A DNA stretch of 64,000 nt from Clostridium chauvoei (GTDB taxonomy: Bacteria; Bacillota; Clostridia; Clostridiales; Clostridiaceae): positions 1,860,001 through 1,924,000 of the forward strand of contig NZ_CP018624.1 of NCBI RefSeq assembly GCF_002327185.1. Direction: 5' to 3'. A model generated the notes under the pieces. The model had not been told where the DNA came from and did no database searches. It worked only from the letters and a program-made list of their open reading frames with translations. Position 1 is the stretch's first letter. Each line of letters opens with the position of its first letter. This document shows, piece after piece, positions 17,457 to 27,215 of this stretch. Both the position numbers and the translations under genes were made by a program.

Positions 17457-18779
17457 TTATTTTTTATTTAATGTTTCATTAGCTTTATCATTAAAATTCT
17501 TTAATGCTTCTTTTGGTGAAGTTTGACCTAAAGTTATTTCTTGAAGTGTTGGGAACCAATGAGTTCTCATTTCTGCAAATCCATTTACAGTATTATAATA
17601 CTCAGCTGTATATTTTCCCATTCCTTCAGCAAATTTCATTTCTTCATCTTCATATAACCCTTTAATTGAGTCTCTAACTGAGAATGTACCAGTTGAAATT
17701 AAGTTTTTCTTTTGCCATTCTGAATCATTAGCTAAAAAGTCTATGAATTTCTTAGAAGCTTCTATTTTTGCGTCATCTCCATTATCAAATACACATAATC
17801 CACCAATTAAAGCTTCTAATGCAAGATCATCTTTGCTTGGTGATGGAATTGGTAATAATACCTCTTCAAAATCTTCTACTTTTTTATCTGCATTATTTTT
17901 TCTAAGTCCTGTTGAGTAAAGTATTGTAAATGCTGATTTTTGTTGTAAAAATAAATCTATCGCATCATTTGAAGCTAATGCTTCACTCCCTGGACCAATT
18001 AAACCATAATCTATGCTCTTTTTAACCCATTCCATTGCTTTTACAGCAGGTTCTTGATCAAAAGTGTAAGATGTTTGATCATCATTCATTACACTTCCAC
18101 CATAAATATTTGAAACAAAGGCTCTAGTTCCTTGATCTCCAGCTGTACTTTTACTAAAGAATGTCATTGGTATAACATCCGGCTTAGCTTCTTTAATTCC
18201 TTTAAGTGCTGATTCAAATTCTTCTATTGTCCATAATCTATCTTCCTTATTTAATGGAAGTAAATCTAAAAGTCCTGCTTCTTCAAACATGGTTTTATTT
18301 GCAGCCATCATAAATGTTGTTGTATTAAATGGATACATATAATAAGTATCATCTAACTTACATCCTGCTAATAATTCATCAGATACATCTCCATTTAAAT
18401 CTTTTATCATATCATCTACAGGAGCTAATACTCCTTGTCTTGCAAAATCAATAATTCTTCCTGGTGCATCATATAAAATATCTGGAGCTGAATTAGATGC
18501 TATAGCTGCATTTAATTTTTCTCCACCCCCATTAAAGGAAATCATTTCTACATTAACCTTAATATCAGGATTTTTCTCTTGGAATGCCTTTATTAACTCT
18601 TCTTCATATTTTCCGACTTGTCCATCTTTTACTTCAAAGTTAGGAAAATTCCACCATGTAATTTCTACTGGTTTATCCTTATTAGTCTCTTCTCCTCCTG
18701 ACTTCCCACATCCAACAAAGGATGACATTGCTACTGCTGTAGCTAATAGAACTGTTGATAGTAGCTTAAGCTTTTTCAT
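17457..18779 (-). CDS. Sugar-binding lipoprotein (extracellular solute-binding protein family 1)
   Basis: 440 residues. A signal of about 22 residues ends in a lipobox (MSSFVGCGKSG), followed by the EITWWNFPNFE strand typical of family 1 binding proteins. Lipidated on the outer face of the membrane, it captures an oligosaccharide for the two permeases downstream. Ribosome site GGGGGAATTAAATTT. First gene of the operon; a hairpin near 18966 separates it from the LacI gene. Confidence 0.9.
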   Translation of the reverse strand: MKKLKLLSTVLLATAVAMSSFVGCGKSGGEETNKDKPVEITWWNFPNFEVKDGQVGKYEEELIKAFQEKNPDIKVNVEMISFNGGGEKLNAAIASNSAPDILYDAPGRIIDFARQGVLAPVDDMIKDLNGDVSDELLAGCKLDDTYYMYPFNTTTFMMAANKTMFEEAGLLDLLPLNKEDRLWTIEEFESALKGIKEAKPDVIPMTFFSKSTAGDQGTRAFVSNIYGGSVMNDDQTSYTFDQEPAVKAMEWVKKSIDYGLIGPGSEALASNDAIDLFLQQKSAFTILYSTGLRKNNADKKVEDFEEVLLPIPSPSKDDLALEALIGGLCVFDNGDDAKIEASKKFIDFLANDSEWQKKNLISTGTFSVRDSIKGLYEDEEMKFAEGMGKYTAEYYNTVNGFAEMRTHWFPTLQEITLGQTSPKEALKNFNDKANETLNKK

Positions 18780-18965
18780 AAATTTAATTCCCCCTTTAAT
18801 TTTATATTCTCTCTTATTGTGACTATGCTATTGTTCGTTAAATTATTTTAATCCTTTTCATATAATATGTAAGAAATTTTATAAATATTATAGGTTCTAT
18901 TTCCATAAAAAATTTAACTTTTTAATAAATATATTTCTCCTTTTTTATCTAAATTAATACAAACT

Positions 18966-19003
18966 AAAAAGGCATGCTTTCTATAAGAAAACATACCTTT
19001 TTC
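18966..19003 (-). terminator. Terminator after the LacI-family gene
   Basis: Imperfect stem AAAAAGGTATGTTTTC with GAAAGCATGCCTTTTT on the minus strand, loop TTATA. Confidence 0.65.
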
Positions 19004-19007
19004 CAAT

Positions 19008-20006
19008 TTATTTAACACTACTTCTTTCAACTAGCTTTGTGTCTAATTTTATTATTTTATTTTTAGAGGTTCCATTTATTGTTTCTATTAAAAGTTTAAA
19101 TGCTTCTTCACCCATACTATATATAGGTTGGGCTATTGTTGTAAGTTCTGGTTCAGTAAGTGATGAAATATTAATATTATCATATCCTAACACTGATATT
19201 TTACCTGGGATACTATACCCATTTCTTATAAGATATTTCATTCCTCCTAAAGCCATTACATCACTGCTATAAAATATAGCATCAATATTTCCTGATTTTG
19301 AAAGTAATTCTTCTGTTGCTTTTATTCCACCTTCTATTGAAAAATCACTTTCACATATTAAATCTTCATTATAAACTCCAAGTTCTCCTGCAATAGTCTT
19401 ATAACTTTCATTTCTAATCTTAGATATTTGAAACTTAGATTTTCCTGCTACAAACGCTATATTTCTTTTACCTTTATCAAAAAGATACTTTACTCCTAGT
19501 TTAATTCCCTGATCATTATTGCATAAAACTGCATTATATTTCTCTATAGTTTCTATGTATCTATCTACAACTACAAATGGTATTCTATTGCTTTTTAATA
19601 TATTAAGACTATCTTCACTATTTCCACCTGAAGCAAATATTACTCCATCTACAAGTTTACTTACTAATAATTTTATATATCGCTCTTCTTTTTCGTCTTT
19701 ATTATAAGAATTACATAGGATAACATTATATCCAAGTATCTCTGCATTTTCTTCTATTGCTTTTGCCATTTCTGAAAAAAATGGATTTTCTATATCTGGT
19801 AATATAATCCCAATAGTATTAGTTTTCCTTGTACTTAAACTTCTTGCAACACTATTAGGTATATAATTTAATCTCTTTGAAATCTCCAAAATCTTTGTTC
19901 TTGTCTCATTACTTACACTGATTGGTTTATTATTTAAAACTTTAGAAACTGTTGTTTTTGATACATTAGCTTCCTTTGCTATATCATTCATTGTTATATT
20001 TCTCAT
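19008..20006 (-). CDS. rbsR: LacI-family transcriptional regulator, probable ribose repressor
   Basis: About 332 residues. The HTH (MNDIAKEANVSKTTVSKVLN) and hinge helix (PNSVARSLSTRKTNTIG) are followed by a periplasmic-binding-like sensor domain. I prefer the ATG at 20006, five bases after GGGGTG, over the in-frame ATG four codons upstream at 20018. It is the last gene of the rbs cluster, 90 bases after rbsB with no strong terminator between, so it is probably co-transcribed and autoregulated. The operator candidate is at 24881-24904. It might instead serve the sugar ABC operon that follows it. Confidence 0.85.
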   Translation of the reverse strand: MRNITMNDIAKEANVSKTTVSKVLNNKPISVSNETRTKILEISKRLNYIPNSVARSLSTRKTNTIGIILPDIENPFFSEMAKAIEENAEILGYNVILCNSYNKDEKEERYIKLLVSKLVDGVIFASGGNSEDSLNILKSNRIPFVVVDRYIETIEKYNAVLCNNDQGIKLGVKYLFDKGKRNIAFVAGKSKFQISKIRNESYKTIAGELGVYNEDLICESDFSIEGGIKATEELLSKSGNIDAIFYSSDVMALGGMKYLIRNGYSIPGKISVLGYDNINISSLTEPELTTIAQPIYSMGEEAFKLLIETINGTSKNKIIKLDTKLVERSSVK

Positions 20007-20105
20007 AAAACACCCCATGCTATATGACTATTATATATTTTGCTAATTATTCGTACCACCTATTATATCATATTTTGTCTATAGTTGTGCTTTATTAACT
20101 TATAC

Positions 20106-21035
20106 CTATTCTAAATCTGATTTTGTAAGTATTTTTAGTGATGCTGGTATTTCTTTATCTACATGTTCTCCTTTATTTATCCTTTCAGATATATCAACTC
20201 CTAAAGCTCCTATTACATCTGGTTGTTGAGCTACTGTTGCAGTCATATCTCCTTTTAAAATTGCATCTTCTGCATCAGCATTTCCATCAAAACCTATCAA
20301 TATAACATCCTTATTAGCTGTCTTTATTGCTTTAGCTGCTCCTAATGCCATTTCATCATTATGGGCAAAAACAACATCAAACTCTGGAATTGCCTGTATT
20401 ATATTCTCCATAACTTGAAGTCCTTTTTGTCTATCAAAATCTGCTGATTGGCTTGATACTATATTTATACTGCTATTAGTATTTACTATATCATTAAATC
20501 CTTTTCCTCTATCTCTAGTAGCTGATGCCCCTGGTACACCTTGCAATTCTATTGCTTTTATGTCTTTCTTATCTTTTAACTTATCTAACGCAAACTCAGC
20601 TGCCATATTTCCACCCTTTATATTATCTGATGCTATATGACTAGTTACCTCCCCATCATTAGCTTGTCTATCTAATGTTATTACTGGAACTTTTTTCTCA
20701 TTAGCTACTTTAATTGATGTAGAAACAGCATCACTATCTGTAGGATTTATAAGTAATGTAATTACTCCTAATTCTATTAAATCTTCTACATTTGCTCTTT
20801 CTTTAGCAGGATCATTTTGTGAGTCTAGTACTATTAATTTATATCCTAACTCATTAGCTCTTTTTTCAGCACCATCTTTCATTGATACAAAAAATGGATT
20901 ATTTAAAGTAGATACTACCATACCTATCTTTTTTTGTTGTTCTTTTCTTGAACATCCTGCAAATATACTAATGGTTAATGCACTTATTAAAGATACAGCT
21001 AAAATTTTTAAAGCTTTTCTTTTCATATTATTCAC
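20106..21035 (-). CDS. rbsB: Ribose-binding lipoprotein
   Basis: 309 residues. Lipobox IFAGCSRK at about 24-31; the mature part begins KIGMVVSTLNNPFFVSMKDG, a signature of ribose/galactose-type periplasmic-binding proteins. FAHNDEMALGA and LIGFDGNADA form the ligand cleft of RbsB. Delivers ribose to RbsC. Start supported by AGGAGTGAATAAT. Confidence 0.92.
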   Translation of the reverse strand: MNNMKRKALKILAVSLISALTISIFAGCSRKEQQKKIGMVVSTLNNPFFVSMKDGAEKRANELGYKLIVLDSQNDPAKERANVEDLIELGVITLLINPTDSDAVSTSIKVANEKKVPVITLDRQANDGEVTSHIASDNIKGGNMAAEFALDKLKDKKDIKAIELQGVPGASATRDRGKGFNDIVNTNSSINIVSSQSADFDRQKGLQVMENIIQAIPEFDVVFAHNDEMALGAAKAIKTANKDVILIGFDGNADAEDAILKGDMTATVAQQPDVIGALGVDISERINKGEHVDKEIPASLKILTKSDLE

Positions 21036-21054
21036 TCCTTATATTTACATTCTG

Positions 21055-21990
21055 TTATTTTCTTCTATCTTTTTTATCTAATAAAACTGCTATTAATATT
21101 ACTAATCCTTTTACTATTAATTGATAAAAAGGTGAAACATTCATTAGATTTAATCCATTATTTAAAACACCGATAATTAATGCACCTATTATTGTTCCTG
21201 ATATCTTACCTTCCCCTCCTGAAAGACTTGTTCCTCCAATTACTACTGCTGCTATTGCATCTAATTCAAAACCTGTCCCTGCATTTGGTGAAGCTGAACC
21301 TATTCTACTTGTTATAATAACTCCACTAATTGCCGCTGCTATACCTGAAATTACATAAACTAAAGTTTTTATTTTATCTGTATTTATTCCTGAAAGTCTT
21401 GCTGAATCTTCATTTCCACCTACTGCATATAAATATCTTCCGAATCTTGTTTGGGATAGTCCATATATTGCTATACCTGCTACTATTATTGTTATTAATA
21501 CTGCTATTGGTAAAAATCCTATTTTTCCATTTCCTATATTCATAAAACTTTCTGGTAATTTTGATATAGGTGTTCCATTTGTAAATACTAGCGTTGTACC
21601 TCTAAAGATTGTCATTGTTGCTAGTGTTGCTATGAATGCCTGTAGCTTTCCTTTTGATACTAAAGCTCCATTTACTGCTCCTATAACTGTCCCTATTATA
21701 ATTGCAACTAAAATTGCAAGAGTAATATTTCCCGTTGACTTAATTATAGATGCTGCAAATGCACCACTTAAAGCAAGAGTTGAACCTACTGATAAATCTA
21801 TTCCACCTGTTAATATAACAAAAGTCATTCCTATAGCTATAATTGCATTTACTGATATTTGAGTTAATACATTTGTTATATTAGTTATAGTTAAAAATCT
21901 TGGGGTCATAATTGATATTATAATGCATAAAGCAACTAATCCTATAAGTGATTTATATTTTGTTAAATTTACTTTTACATTTTCTTTCAT
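21055..21990 (-). CDS. rbsC: Ribose ABC transporter permease
   Basis: About 311 residues from the preferred ATG at 21990, which follows GGAGGAATTAAAG; an in-frame ATG five codons upstream overlaps the ribosome site. Eight to ten transmembrane segments with the GMTFVILTGGIDLSVGS and SRIGSASPNAGTG motifs of RbsC. Forms the pore for ribose import. Confidence 0.92.
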   Translation of the reverse strand: MKENVKVNLTKYKSLIGLVALCIIISIMTPRFLTITNITNVLTQISVNAIIAIGMTFVILTGGIDLSVGSTLALSGAFAASIIKSTGNITLAILVAIIIGTVIGAVNGALVSKGKLQAFIATLATMTIFRGTTLVFTNGTPISKLPESFMNIGNGKIGFLPIAVLITIIVAGIAIYGLSQTRFGRYLYAVGGNEDSARLSGINTDKIKTLVYVISGIAAAISGVIITSRIGSASPNAGTGFELDAIAAVVIGGTSLSGGEGKISGTIIGALIIGVLNNGLNLMNVSPFYQLIVKGLVILIAVLLDKKDRRK

Positions 21991-22007
21991 CTTTAATTCC
22001 TCCATTT

Positions 22008-23510
22008 TTATTGCATGCCAACTGCAAGCTTCATAATTTTTTCTTGGGTAGCTTCTTCTCTTTGAAGTTCTCCTGATATTCTTCCTTCACTCATTACCAT
22101 TATTCTATCGCTTATTCCTAAAACTTCTGGTAAATCTGAAGAAATCATTATAATTGCCTTACCCATTGATTTTAATTCATTTAATAATTCATATATTTCT
22201 TTCTTAGCTCCAACATCAATTCCTCTTGTAGGTTCATCTATTATAAATACCTTTGGTGATAATAAAAGCCATTTAGCTAAAATAACTTTTTGCTGATTTC
22301 CCCCACTAAGATTTTTTATAAGTTGTCCACTATTTGGGGTTCTTATATTTATTTTTTTAATATACTCTTCAACATCTTTTAACTCAGCTTTAGTATTAAT
22401 AGATTTATTATTCCTTTCATATTTTTTTAAATTACACAAAGTCATATTATTAGCAACTGACATATCTAATACACAACCCTCTTTTTTTCTATCTTCTGAA
22501 AGATAACATATACCATTTTCTATAGCATCTTTACTACATTTTATATTTATTTCTTTTCCAGACAATATTATTTTTCCAGATGTCTTTTTATATTCACCAA
22601 ATATTGTCTTAGCTAATTCAGTTCTTCCTGATCCCATAAGACCAGCAACACCTAATATCTCTCCTTCTTTTACTTCAAAAGAAGCTTTTTTAACCTTACC
22701 CTTATATTCTAAATCGTTTACACGAAGTATAGTATTGCCTATATCCACCTTCTTATATGGAAACTGATCCTCTATCTTTCTACCAACCATCATAGCAATT
22801 AATTTATCGTTATCTATATCTTTTATTTGTGCTTCACCAGCATATTTACCATCTCTTAAGACTTCTACTCTATCACATATAGTAAATATTTCTTCCATTC
22901 TATGTGATATATAAATAATAGCTATCCCTTTATTTTTCAGATTATCTATTACTTTAAATAAATTTTTAGTTTCAACATCTGTTAAGGCCGTTGTTGGTTC
23001 ATCCATAATTATTATTTTAGCATTTTTAGTAAGGGCTTTGGCTATTTCAATCATTTGCCTTTCCCCAACATTAATATCTTCAACTAACATATTAGGATCT
23101 AAAGTGCATCCTATTTGTTCTAAAAACATCTTACTTCTCTCTATCAATAGTTTTTTGTTAATTCTTCCTGTAAACTTATTATATTTTTCATTACCTAAAA
23201 ATATATTTTCTGCTATTGTAAGATTAGGAATAACACTTAATTCTTGATGAATTATAGTAATACCACACTTTTCTGCATCTTTTATTCCTTTAATTTTAAT
23301 TTCTTTTCCTTCTACAAAAATTTCTCCTTGATCCTTTTGGTAAACACCACTTAATATTTTCATAAGTGTAGATTTTCCAGCTCCGTTTTCTCCCATAAGA
23401 GCTGTAACTTCCCCACCAAAGGCCTTTAGATTTACATTGTCTAGGGCTTTAACTCCCGGAAAGCTCTTGCTTATATTAGTCATTTTTAACATTGGGTTTT
23501 TGGCACTCAT
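22008..23510 (-). CDS. rbsA: Ribose ABC transporter ATPase (two domains)
   Basis: 500 residues. Module 1 has Walker [10 protein letters not shown] near 39 and Walker [12 protein letters not shown]; module 2 has a degenerate Walker A (GLMGSGRTE), signature LSGGNQQK and [11 protein letters not shown]. Standard RbsA layout with the conserved [12 protein letters not shown] opening. Stops 17 bases before the preferred rbsC start. Confidence 0.93.
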   Translation of the reverse strand: MSAKNPMLKMTNISKSFPGVKALDNVNLKAFGGEVTALMGENGAGKSTLMKILSGVYQKDQGEIFVEGKEIKIKGIKDAEKCGITIIHQELSVIPNLTIAENIFLGNEKYNKFTGRINKKLLIERSKMFLEQIGCTLDPNMLVEDINVGERQMIEIAKALTKNAKIIIMDEPTTALTDVETKNLFKVIDNLKNKGIAIIYISHRMEEIFTICDRVEVLRDGKYAGEAQIKDIDNDKLIAMMVGRKIEDQFPYKKVDIGNTILRVNDLEYKGKVKKASFEVKEGEILGVAGLMGSGRTELAKTIFGEYKKTSGKIILSGKEINIKCSKDAIENGICYLSEDRKKEGCVLDMSVANNMTLCNLKKYERNNKSINTKAELKDVEEYIKKINIRTPNSGQLIKNLSGGNQQKVILAKWLLLSPKVFIIDEPTRGIDVGAKKEIYELLNELKSMGKAIIMISSDLPEVLGISDRIMVMSEGRISGELQREEATQEKIMKLAVGMQ

Positions 23511-23523
23511 TTAAATACCTCCT

Positions 23524-23919
23524 CTAAAATACAACTCCTGATTTTAAAATAATATTTGCATAAGGTGTTTGCTCACCAGTTCTTACTACTGCCTTACAAT
23601 CCTTTAATAGAACTTTTAGCTCTTCATGTGATACTATAGTTATTTTTGTGTCTCCTATCTCTTCTTTTATCTTTTTATATACTTCAATATTTTTAGTTTC
23701 TATTTCAGCTGCTATTATTACCTCTTCAACTTGAAGTTCTAATAAAACAGCTTTTAATGTATCTATAAAACTAGGTAAATTTTTTATTAATGCTAAATCT
23801 ATTCTTTTGGTACAATCAGGTATTGGAAGACCACAATCTCCAATAGCTAACATATCTGTATGTCCCATTTTAGATATTACTTCTGATAATTCACTGTTTA
23901 GTAATGCTGTTTTTTTCAT
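23524..23919 (-). CDS. rbsD: D-ribose pyranase
   Basis: 131 residues, full length. [20 protein letters not shown] at the N-terminus holds the catalytic histidine, and [16 protein letters not shown] the C-terminal tyrosine loop. Interconverts pyranose and furanose forms of ribose so that RbsK receives its substrate. Two bases separate it from rbsK. Confidence 0.93.
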   Translation of the reverse strand: MKKTALLNSELSEVISKMGHTDMLAIGDCGLPIPDCTKRIDLALIKNLPSFIDTLKAVLLELQVEEVIIAAEIETKNIEVYKKIKEEIGDTKITIVSHEELKVLLKDCKAVVRTGEQTPYANIILKSGVVF

Positions 23920-23921
23920 TT

Positions 23922-24851
23922 CTAGTTCTCCTTATATATCTCTAATACTTCATCTAAATATGGTATAGATGGTTGTGCACCTTCTCTTTGTACTGCTATT
24001 GATGAAACTTTATTTCCAAATCTAACAGCTTCAGTTAAATCTTCAAATGTTAAATTGTTAGTGTTAAGTCTAGAACTTAATGCTCCAATAAAACTATCCC
24101 CTGCTGCAGTTGTATCTATTGCATTAACTTTAAATGCATCAATTATTCTGGCATCTTCTTTTGATATTACTGCAGCTCCTCTTGACCCTAAAGTTATTAT
24201 TACAAATTTAACTCCTTTTGCTATCATTTTACTAGCTGCCATTTTAGCACTCTCTAAGTCTATAACCTTAACCCCTGTAATTAATTCAGCTTCTGTTTCA
24301 TTAGGGATTATTATATCTGTATAATTTAATAACTCCTCTTGAATCTCCTTAGCTGGCGCTGGATTCAATATAGTAAACTTATTTAGTTTTTTAGCTTCTT
24401 TAAATGCCTCTAATGTAACATTTATTGGGGTTTCAAATTGAGATATCACTATATCACTTTCTTTTATTGCCTCTTTTGAACCTTCTATATCTTCATTAGT
24501 TATAGCCATATTAGCTCCAGGTACAACTATTATAGAATTATTTCCATTTTCATTAACCATTATCATAGCCATTCCTGTTGGTTCTTTTTCATCTATTAAA
24601 ACATAGTTTGTATTTATTTTATCTTCTATTAACTTATCTACTAAAACTTTCCCATTTTCATCTTTACCTACTTTTGATACCATATATACTTTAGCTCCAT
24701 ATCTTTGAGCTGCTACTGCTTGATTAGCACCTTTACCACCTGGAATTTTTTTAAATCCCTTTGATAAAATAGTTTCTCCTACCTTAGGCATATCTTCAAT
24801 TTGTAAAACAAGATCCATATTCATACTTCCTAAAACACATATCTTATTCAT
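23922..24851 (-). CDS. rbsK: Ribokinase
   Basis: 309 residues of the PfkB family. [20 protein letters not shown] and [16 protein letters not shown] are the sugar-binding motifs; the C-terminal signature [13 protein letters not shown] holds the catalytic aspartate. Phosphorylates ribose to ribose-5-phosphate in the cytoplasm. First gene of the operon; GGAGGAATTATT precedes its start. Confidence 0.93.
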   Translation of the reverse strand: MNKICVLGSMNMDLVLQIEDMPKVGETILSKGFKKIPGGKGANQAVAAQRYGAKVYMVSKVGKDENGKVLVDKLIEDKINTNYVLIDEKEPTGMAMIMVNENGNNSIIVVPGANMAITNEDIEGSKEAIKESDIVISQFETPINVTLEAFKEAKKLNKFTILNPAPAKEIQEELLNYTDIIIPNETEAELITGVKVIDLESAKMAASKMIAKGVKFVIITLGSRGAAVISKEDARIIDAFKVNAIDTTAAGDSFIGALSSRLNTNNLTFEDLTEAVRFGNKVSSIAVQREGAQPSIPYLDEVLEIYKEN

Positions 24852-24880
24852 AATAATTCCTCCTAAGAATCTCTAGTTAC

Positions 24881-24904
24881 TCGGTTAACTCAACCGGTTA
24901 ACTA
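24881..24904. promoter_or_regulatory. LacI-family operator of the rbs operon
   Basis: CGGTTAACTCAACCGGTTAA contains a perfect AACCGGTT palindrome and a second CGGTTAACT half, typical of LacI-family sites. It lies directly downstream of the -10 element, where a bound repressor would block initiation. Confidence 0.75.
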
Positions 24905-24905
24905 T

Positions 24906-24934
24906 ATAATACACTCTTTAGTAAACAATTACAA
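24906..24934 (-). promoter_or_regulatory. Promoter of the rbs operon
   Basis: Minus strand TTGTAA, 17 bases, TATTAT; a good housekeeping sigma-factor match ending at the operator. Confidence 0.6.
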
Positions 24935-24984
24935 TACTTTTCGGAATATTTTTTTATTTTATTTAAATTTACTTTGCAAACAAA

Positions 24985-25030
24985 AGAGATTGGATATAAA
25001 TTAGTAAATAAAAATTTATATCCAATCTCT
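24985..25030 (-). terminator. Terminator after the DUF4046 gene
   Basis: AGAGATTGGATATAAATT and its exact inverse complement (18-base arms), with TTTTG on the minus-strand exit. Confidence 0.75.
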
Positions 25031-25034
25031 CTTA

Positions 25035-25808
25035 TTAATTATTTTTAAATTCTTTTATTTGACTTTCAGCTTCTCTATCAACATTAATATTAACATTAGC
25101 TCTCTTTACTGATCCTGAAAACATTTTTTGTATCATTCCATCTAATCTATTCTCAACAAAAACTTTTCGAGTAATTTTTTTAACCTTTTCTTGATGTAGT
25201 TTTTGTTCTAAAAGCCAATCAATAGCTTCTTTAGTAGTATTAGAGTTCCAATAATTATTAGGCACTTGTTTTAATTCCCATGGCTTAATCTGATTTGGAT
25301 AAACAAAATTAACTACCTCATAGGGTGAACCATTAAAAATTTTAGAAAACATTCCATTTAGTTTATTTTCTATAAAAATTTCTCCCGTAAGATTATTTTT
25401 TATCTCGTCAATGCTCCATTTTAATTTTTCTTCGAATAACCATTTTAATGCTTCCATACATGTATTTTCATTCCAATAATTATTTTCTACTTTGCTTAAC
25501 TCCCACGGTCTAAATTTGTCTGGATAGGCGTTATTAACTAAATTAAAAATAGAATAGTTAAAAACTTTTTCTACCATCCCACTTAATTTATATTCTTTTA
25601 GAACTATAAATCTTAACTTTTCTTTTAGCTCTTCATCAGACCACATTAATATTTCTTCTATTAAATATCTTGTTAATATTGCTGCATCTTGTTTTGCCTC
25701 TGTCCTTTTCCAAAAGCCTCTTGGAAATTTTTCTACACTTCCATCTAAAATAAGTCTATATATTTGTAGTGCATCCATTTCGTGTATTTTTGAATATGTG
25801 CTTCTCAT
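25035..25808 (-). CDS. DUF4046-like protein with three W-rich repeats
   Basis: 257 residues. Three repeats of about 78 residues begin at FWKRTEA (about 33), YWNENTC (about 110) and YWNSNTT (about 188). Each continues with a WLxEEKLxWSxDE-type helix, an ENKLNGMFxKxFxGS helix and a PWELxxVxNNYWN linker. I place it in DUF4046 from the PWEL and NYWN patterns. There is no signal peptide or membrane segment. Function unknown; the solenoid-like helical repeats suggest a binding scaffold. Monocistronic. Confidence 0.65.
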   Translation of the reverse strand: MRSTYSKIHEMDALQIYRLILDGSVEKFPRGFWKRTEAKQDAAILTRYLIEEILMWSDEELKEKLRFIVLKEYKLSGMVEKVFNYSIFNLVNNAYPDKFRPWELSKVENNYWNENTCMEALKWLFEEKLKWSIDEIKNNLTGEIFIENKLNGMFSKIFNGSPYEVVNFVYPNQIKPWELKQVPNNYWNSNTTKEAIDWLLEQKLHQEKVKKITRKVFVENRLDGMIQKMFSGSVKRANVNINVDREAESQIKEFKNN

Positions 25809-25974
25809 ATTTACTTATTCCTCCCCAAATGTTTAATTTCTCAATATCTACTAAAAATCTCCCCTTTTTATAACTAAATCTTATATCATATCCGTCTTGT
25901 AATTAATGATTTATTTCTACTTATATCCCTGTTTTTTTTCGCATTTATTATTATAAATAATAATGTTTGTAAAA

Positions 25975-26008
25975 AAGCTAGAGACTGATAATTTACAGTC
26001 TCTAGCTT
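25975..26008 (-). terminator. Terminator after the response-regulator gene
   Basis: AAGCTAGAGACTG pairs exactly with CAGTCTCTAGCTT; the minus-strand exit is T-rich. Confidence 0.85.
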
Positions 26009-26013
26009 AGCAT

Positions 26014-27093
26014 TTATTTTTTATTTTCCTTTTGAGTTTTATATTCTTTTGGGGAAACCCCTATGTATTTTTTAAAGGTTCTACTAAAATATTCTACATC
26101 ATTATAATCTAATTTATAACTAACTTCATATACCTTTATTTCTGCATTTAATAATAAGTTTTTAGCTCTTTCCATTTTTAAAAAAGTCATATGTTCAACT
26201 ATAGTTTTCCCAGTTGTTTTCCTAAAAAAATGACTTATATAACTTTTATTCATATTCATCTTATTACATATTAGCTCTAATGAAATATTGTTTTCTATAT
26301 TTTCTATTATAATAGTACAGATTTCCTCTACTCTTTTATTATTTAAATAACCAAACTTATATTTAGCTATATCAATCATTAATTTATTGATAATTTCCTT
26401 TAAATAATTTCTTATTGTTTGTATATCATCACTTCTAAATTCATCGCTCTTTTTCCAATTTTTTATATTAACAAACTTATTATACCATCTATATTCTAAT
26501 ACTACATTATAGAGTATTTCATCTGAAACTTTTTTTACGATATACTTATCAGAATCCGATTTAAAAATATTTTCTTCTAATGCATTATTGATAATATCAT
26601 CAATTTTATTAAATACTAAATCATTTCCTTCTCTTATATATTCTAAGATTTCACTAATTTCATCCTCTTTGATTAGCTTATCTATTTTACTAATTTTTTC
26701 TTCTTTTCTACGCTGTTCAACTAAAAATTTATTTGCTCGTATTAAAGCTTCTTCTAGTTCTTTTTCATTTATTGGTTTTGTAAGATAATCAAACGCTCCA
26801 AAAATAATTCCTTCTCTTGCATATTTAAATTCACTATATTCACTTAATAATATTACACAAATAGATAATCTCGCTTCTTTAATTTTTTTTAATAAAGTTA
26901 CTCCATCTATATTTGGCATTTTTATATCTGTTATTATTAAATCTATTTTATTATCTCTTATTTTAGTTAATGCCTCTTCTCCATCTGAAGCTTCACTTAC
27001 TACCCTAAACCCCGTTTTCTCTCCCCAGATTTTTTTTCTTATTATGTCCTTTCTCATTATTGGTAAATCATCTACAACCATTACATTAAACAT
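26014..27093 (-). CDS. YesN-type response regulator with AraC DNA-binding domain
   Basis: About 359 residues. An N-terminal receiver domain has the acidic pair in VVDDLP and the phosphorylated aspartate in ITDIKMPNIDG; a linker of about 120 residues leads to a C-terminal AraC-type double HTH (MNKSYISHFFRKTTGKT and YFSRTFKKYIGVSPKEYK). Start chosen at 27093, six bases after AGGTG; GTG and ATG codons at 27102 and 27099 are alternatives. YesN regulators normally pair with a YesM-type kinase controlling sugar uptake. Here the kinase gene upstream is reduced to its tail, so the regulator is probably an orphan. Confidence 0.88.
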   Translation of the reverse strand: MFNVMVVDDLPIMRKDIIRKKIWGEKTGFRVVSEASDGEEALTKIRDNKIDLIITDIKMPNIDGVTLLKKIKEARLSICVILLSEYSEFKYAREGIIFGAFDYLTKPINEKELEEALIRANKFLVEQRRKEEKISKIDKLIKEDEISEILEYIREGNDLVFNKIDDIINNALEENIFKSDSDKYIVKKVSDEILYNVVLEYRWYNKFVNIKNWKKSDEFRSDDIQTIRNYLKEIINKLMIDIAKYKFGYLNNKRVEEICTIIIENIENNISLELICNKMNMNKSYISHFFRKTTGKTIVEHMTFLKMERAKNLLLNAEIKVYEVSYKLDYNDVEYFSRTFKKYIGVSPKEYKTQKENKK

Positions 27094-27117
27094 TTTCATC
27101 ACCTATACTTAGTATAA

Positions 27118-27215
27118 TTAATTTACTTGTAATAACGAAAAATACACTATTGTTCCTTTATTAAATTCAGATTCTATCCATATTTCACCGTTATGCTTTT
27201 GTATCTTTTGCACTG
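27118..27215 (-). pseudogene. Histidine kinase remnant (end of the ATPase domain)
   Basis: About 31 codons ending at a TAA at 27118 read VQKIQKHNGEIWIESEFNKG and then TIVYFSL. This is the last helix and strands of a HATPase_c domain (compare the usual IIExHGGxIWVESExGxGTxFxFxLP). It lies directly upstream of the YesN-type regulator, where the partner kinase belongs. The catalytic N, G1 and G2 boxes are not recognisable further upstream. Confidence 0.75.
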
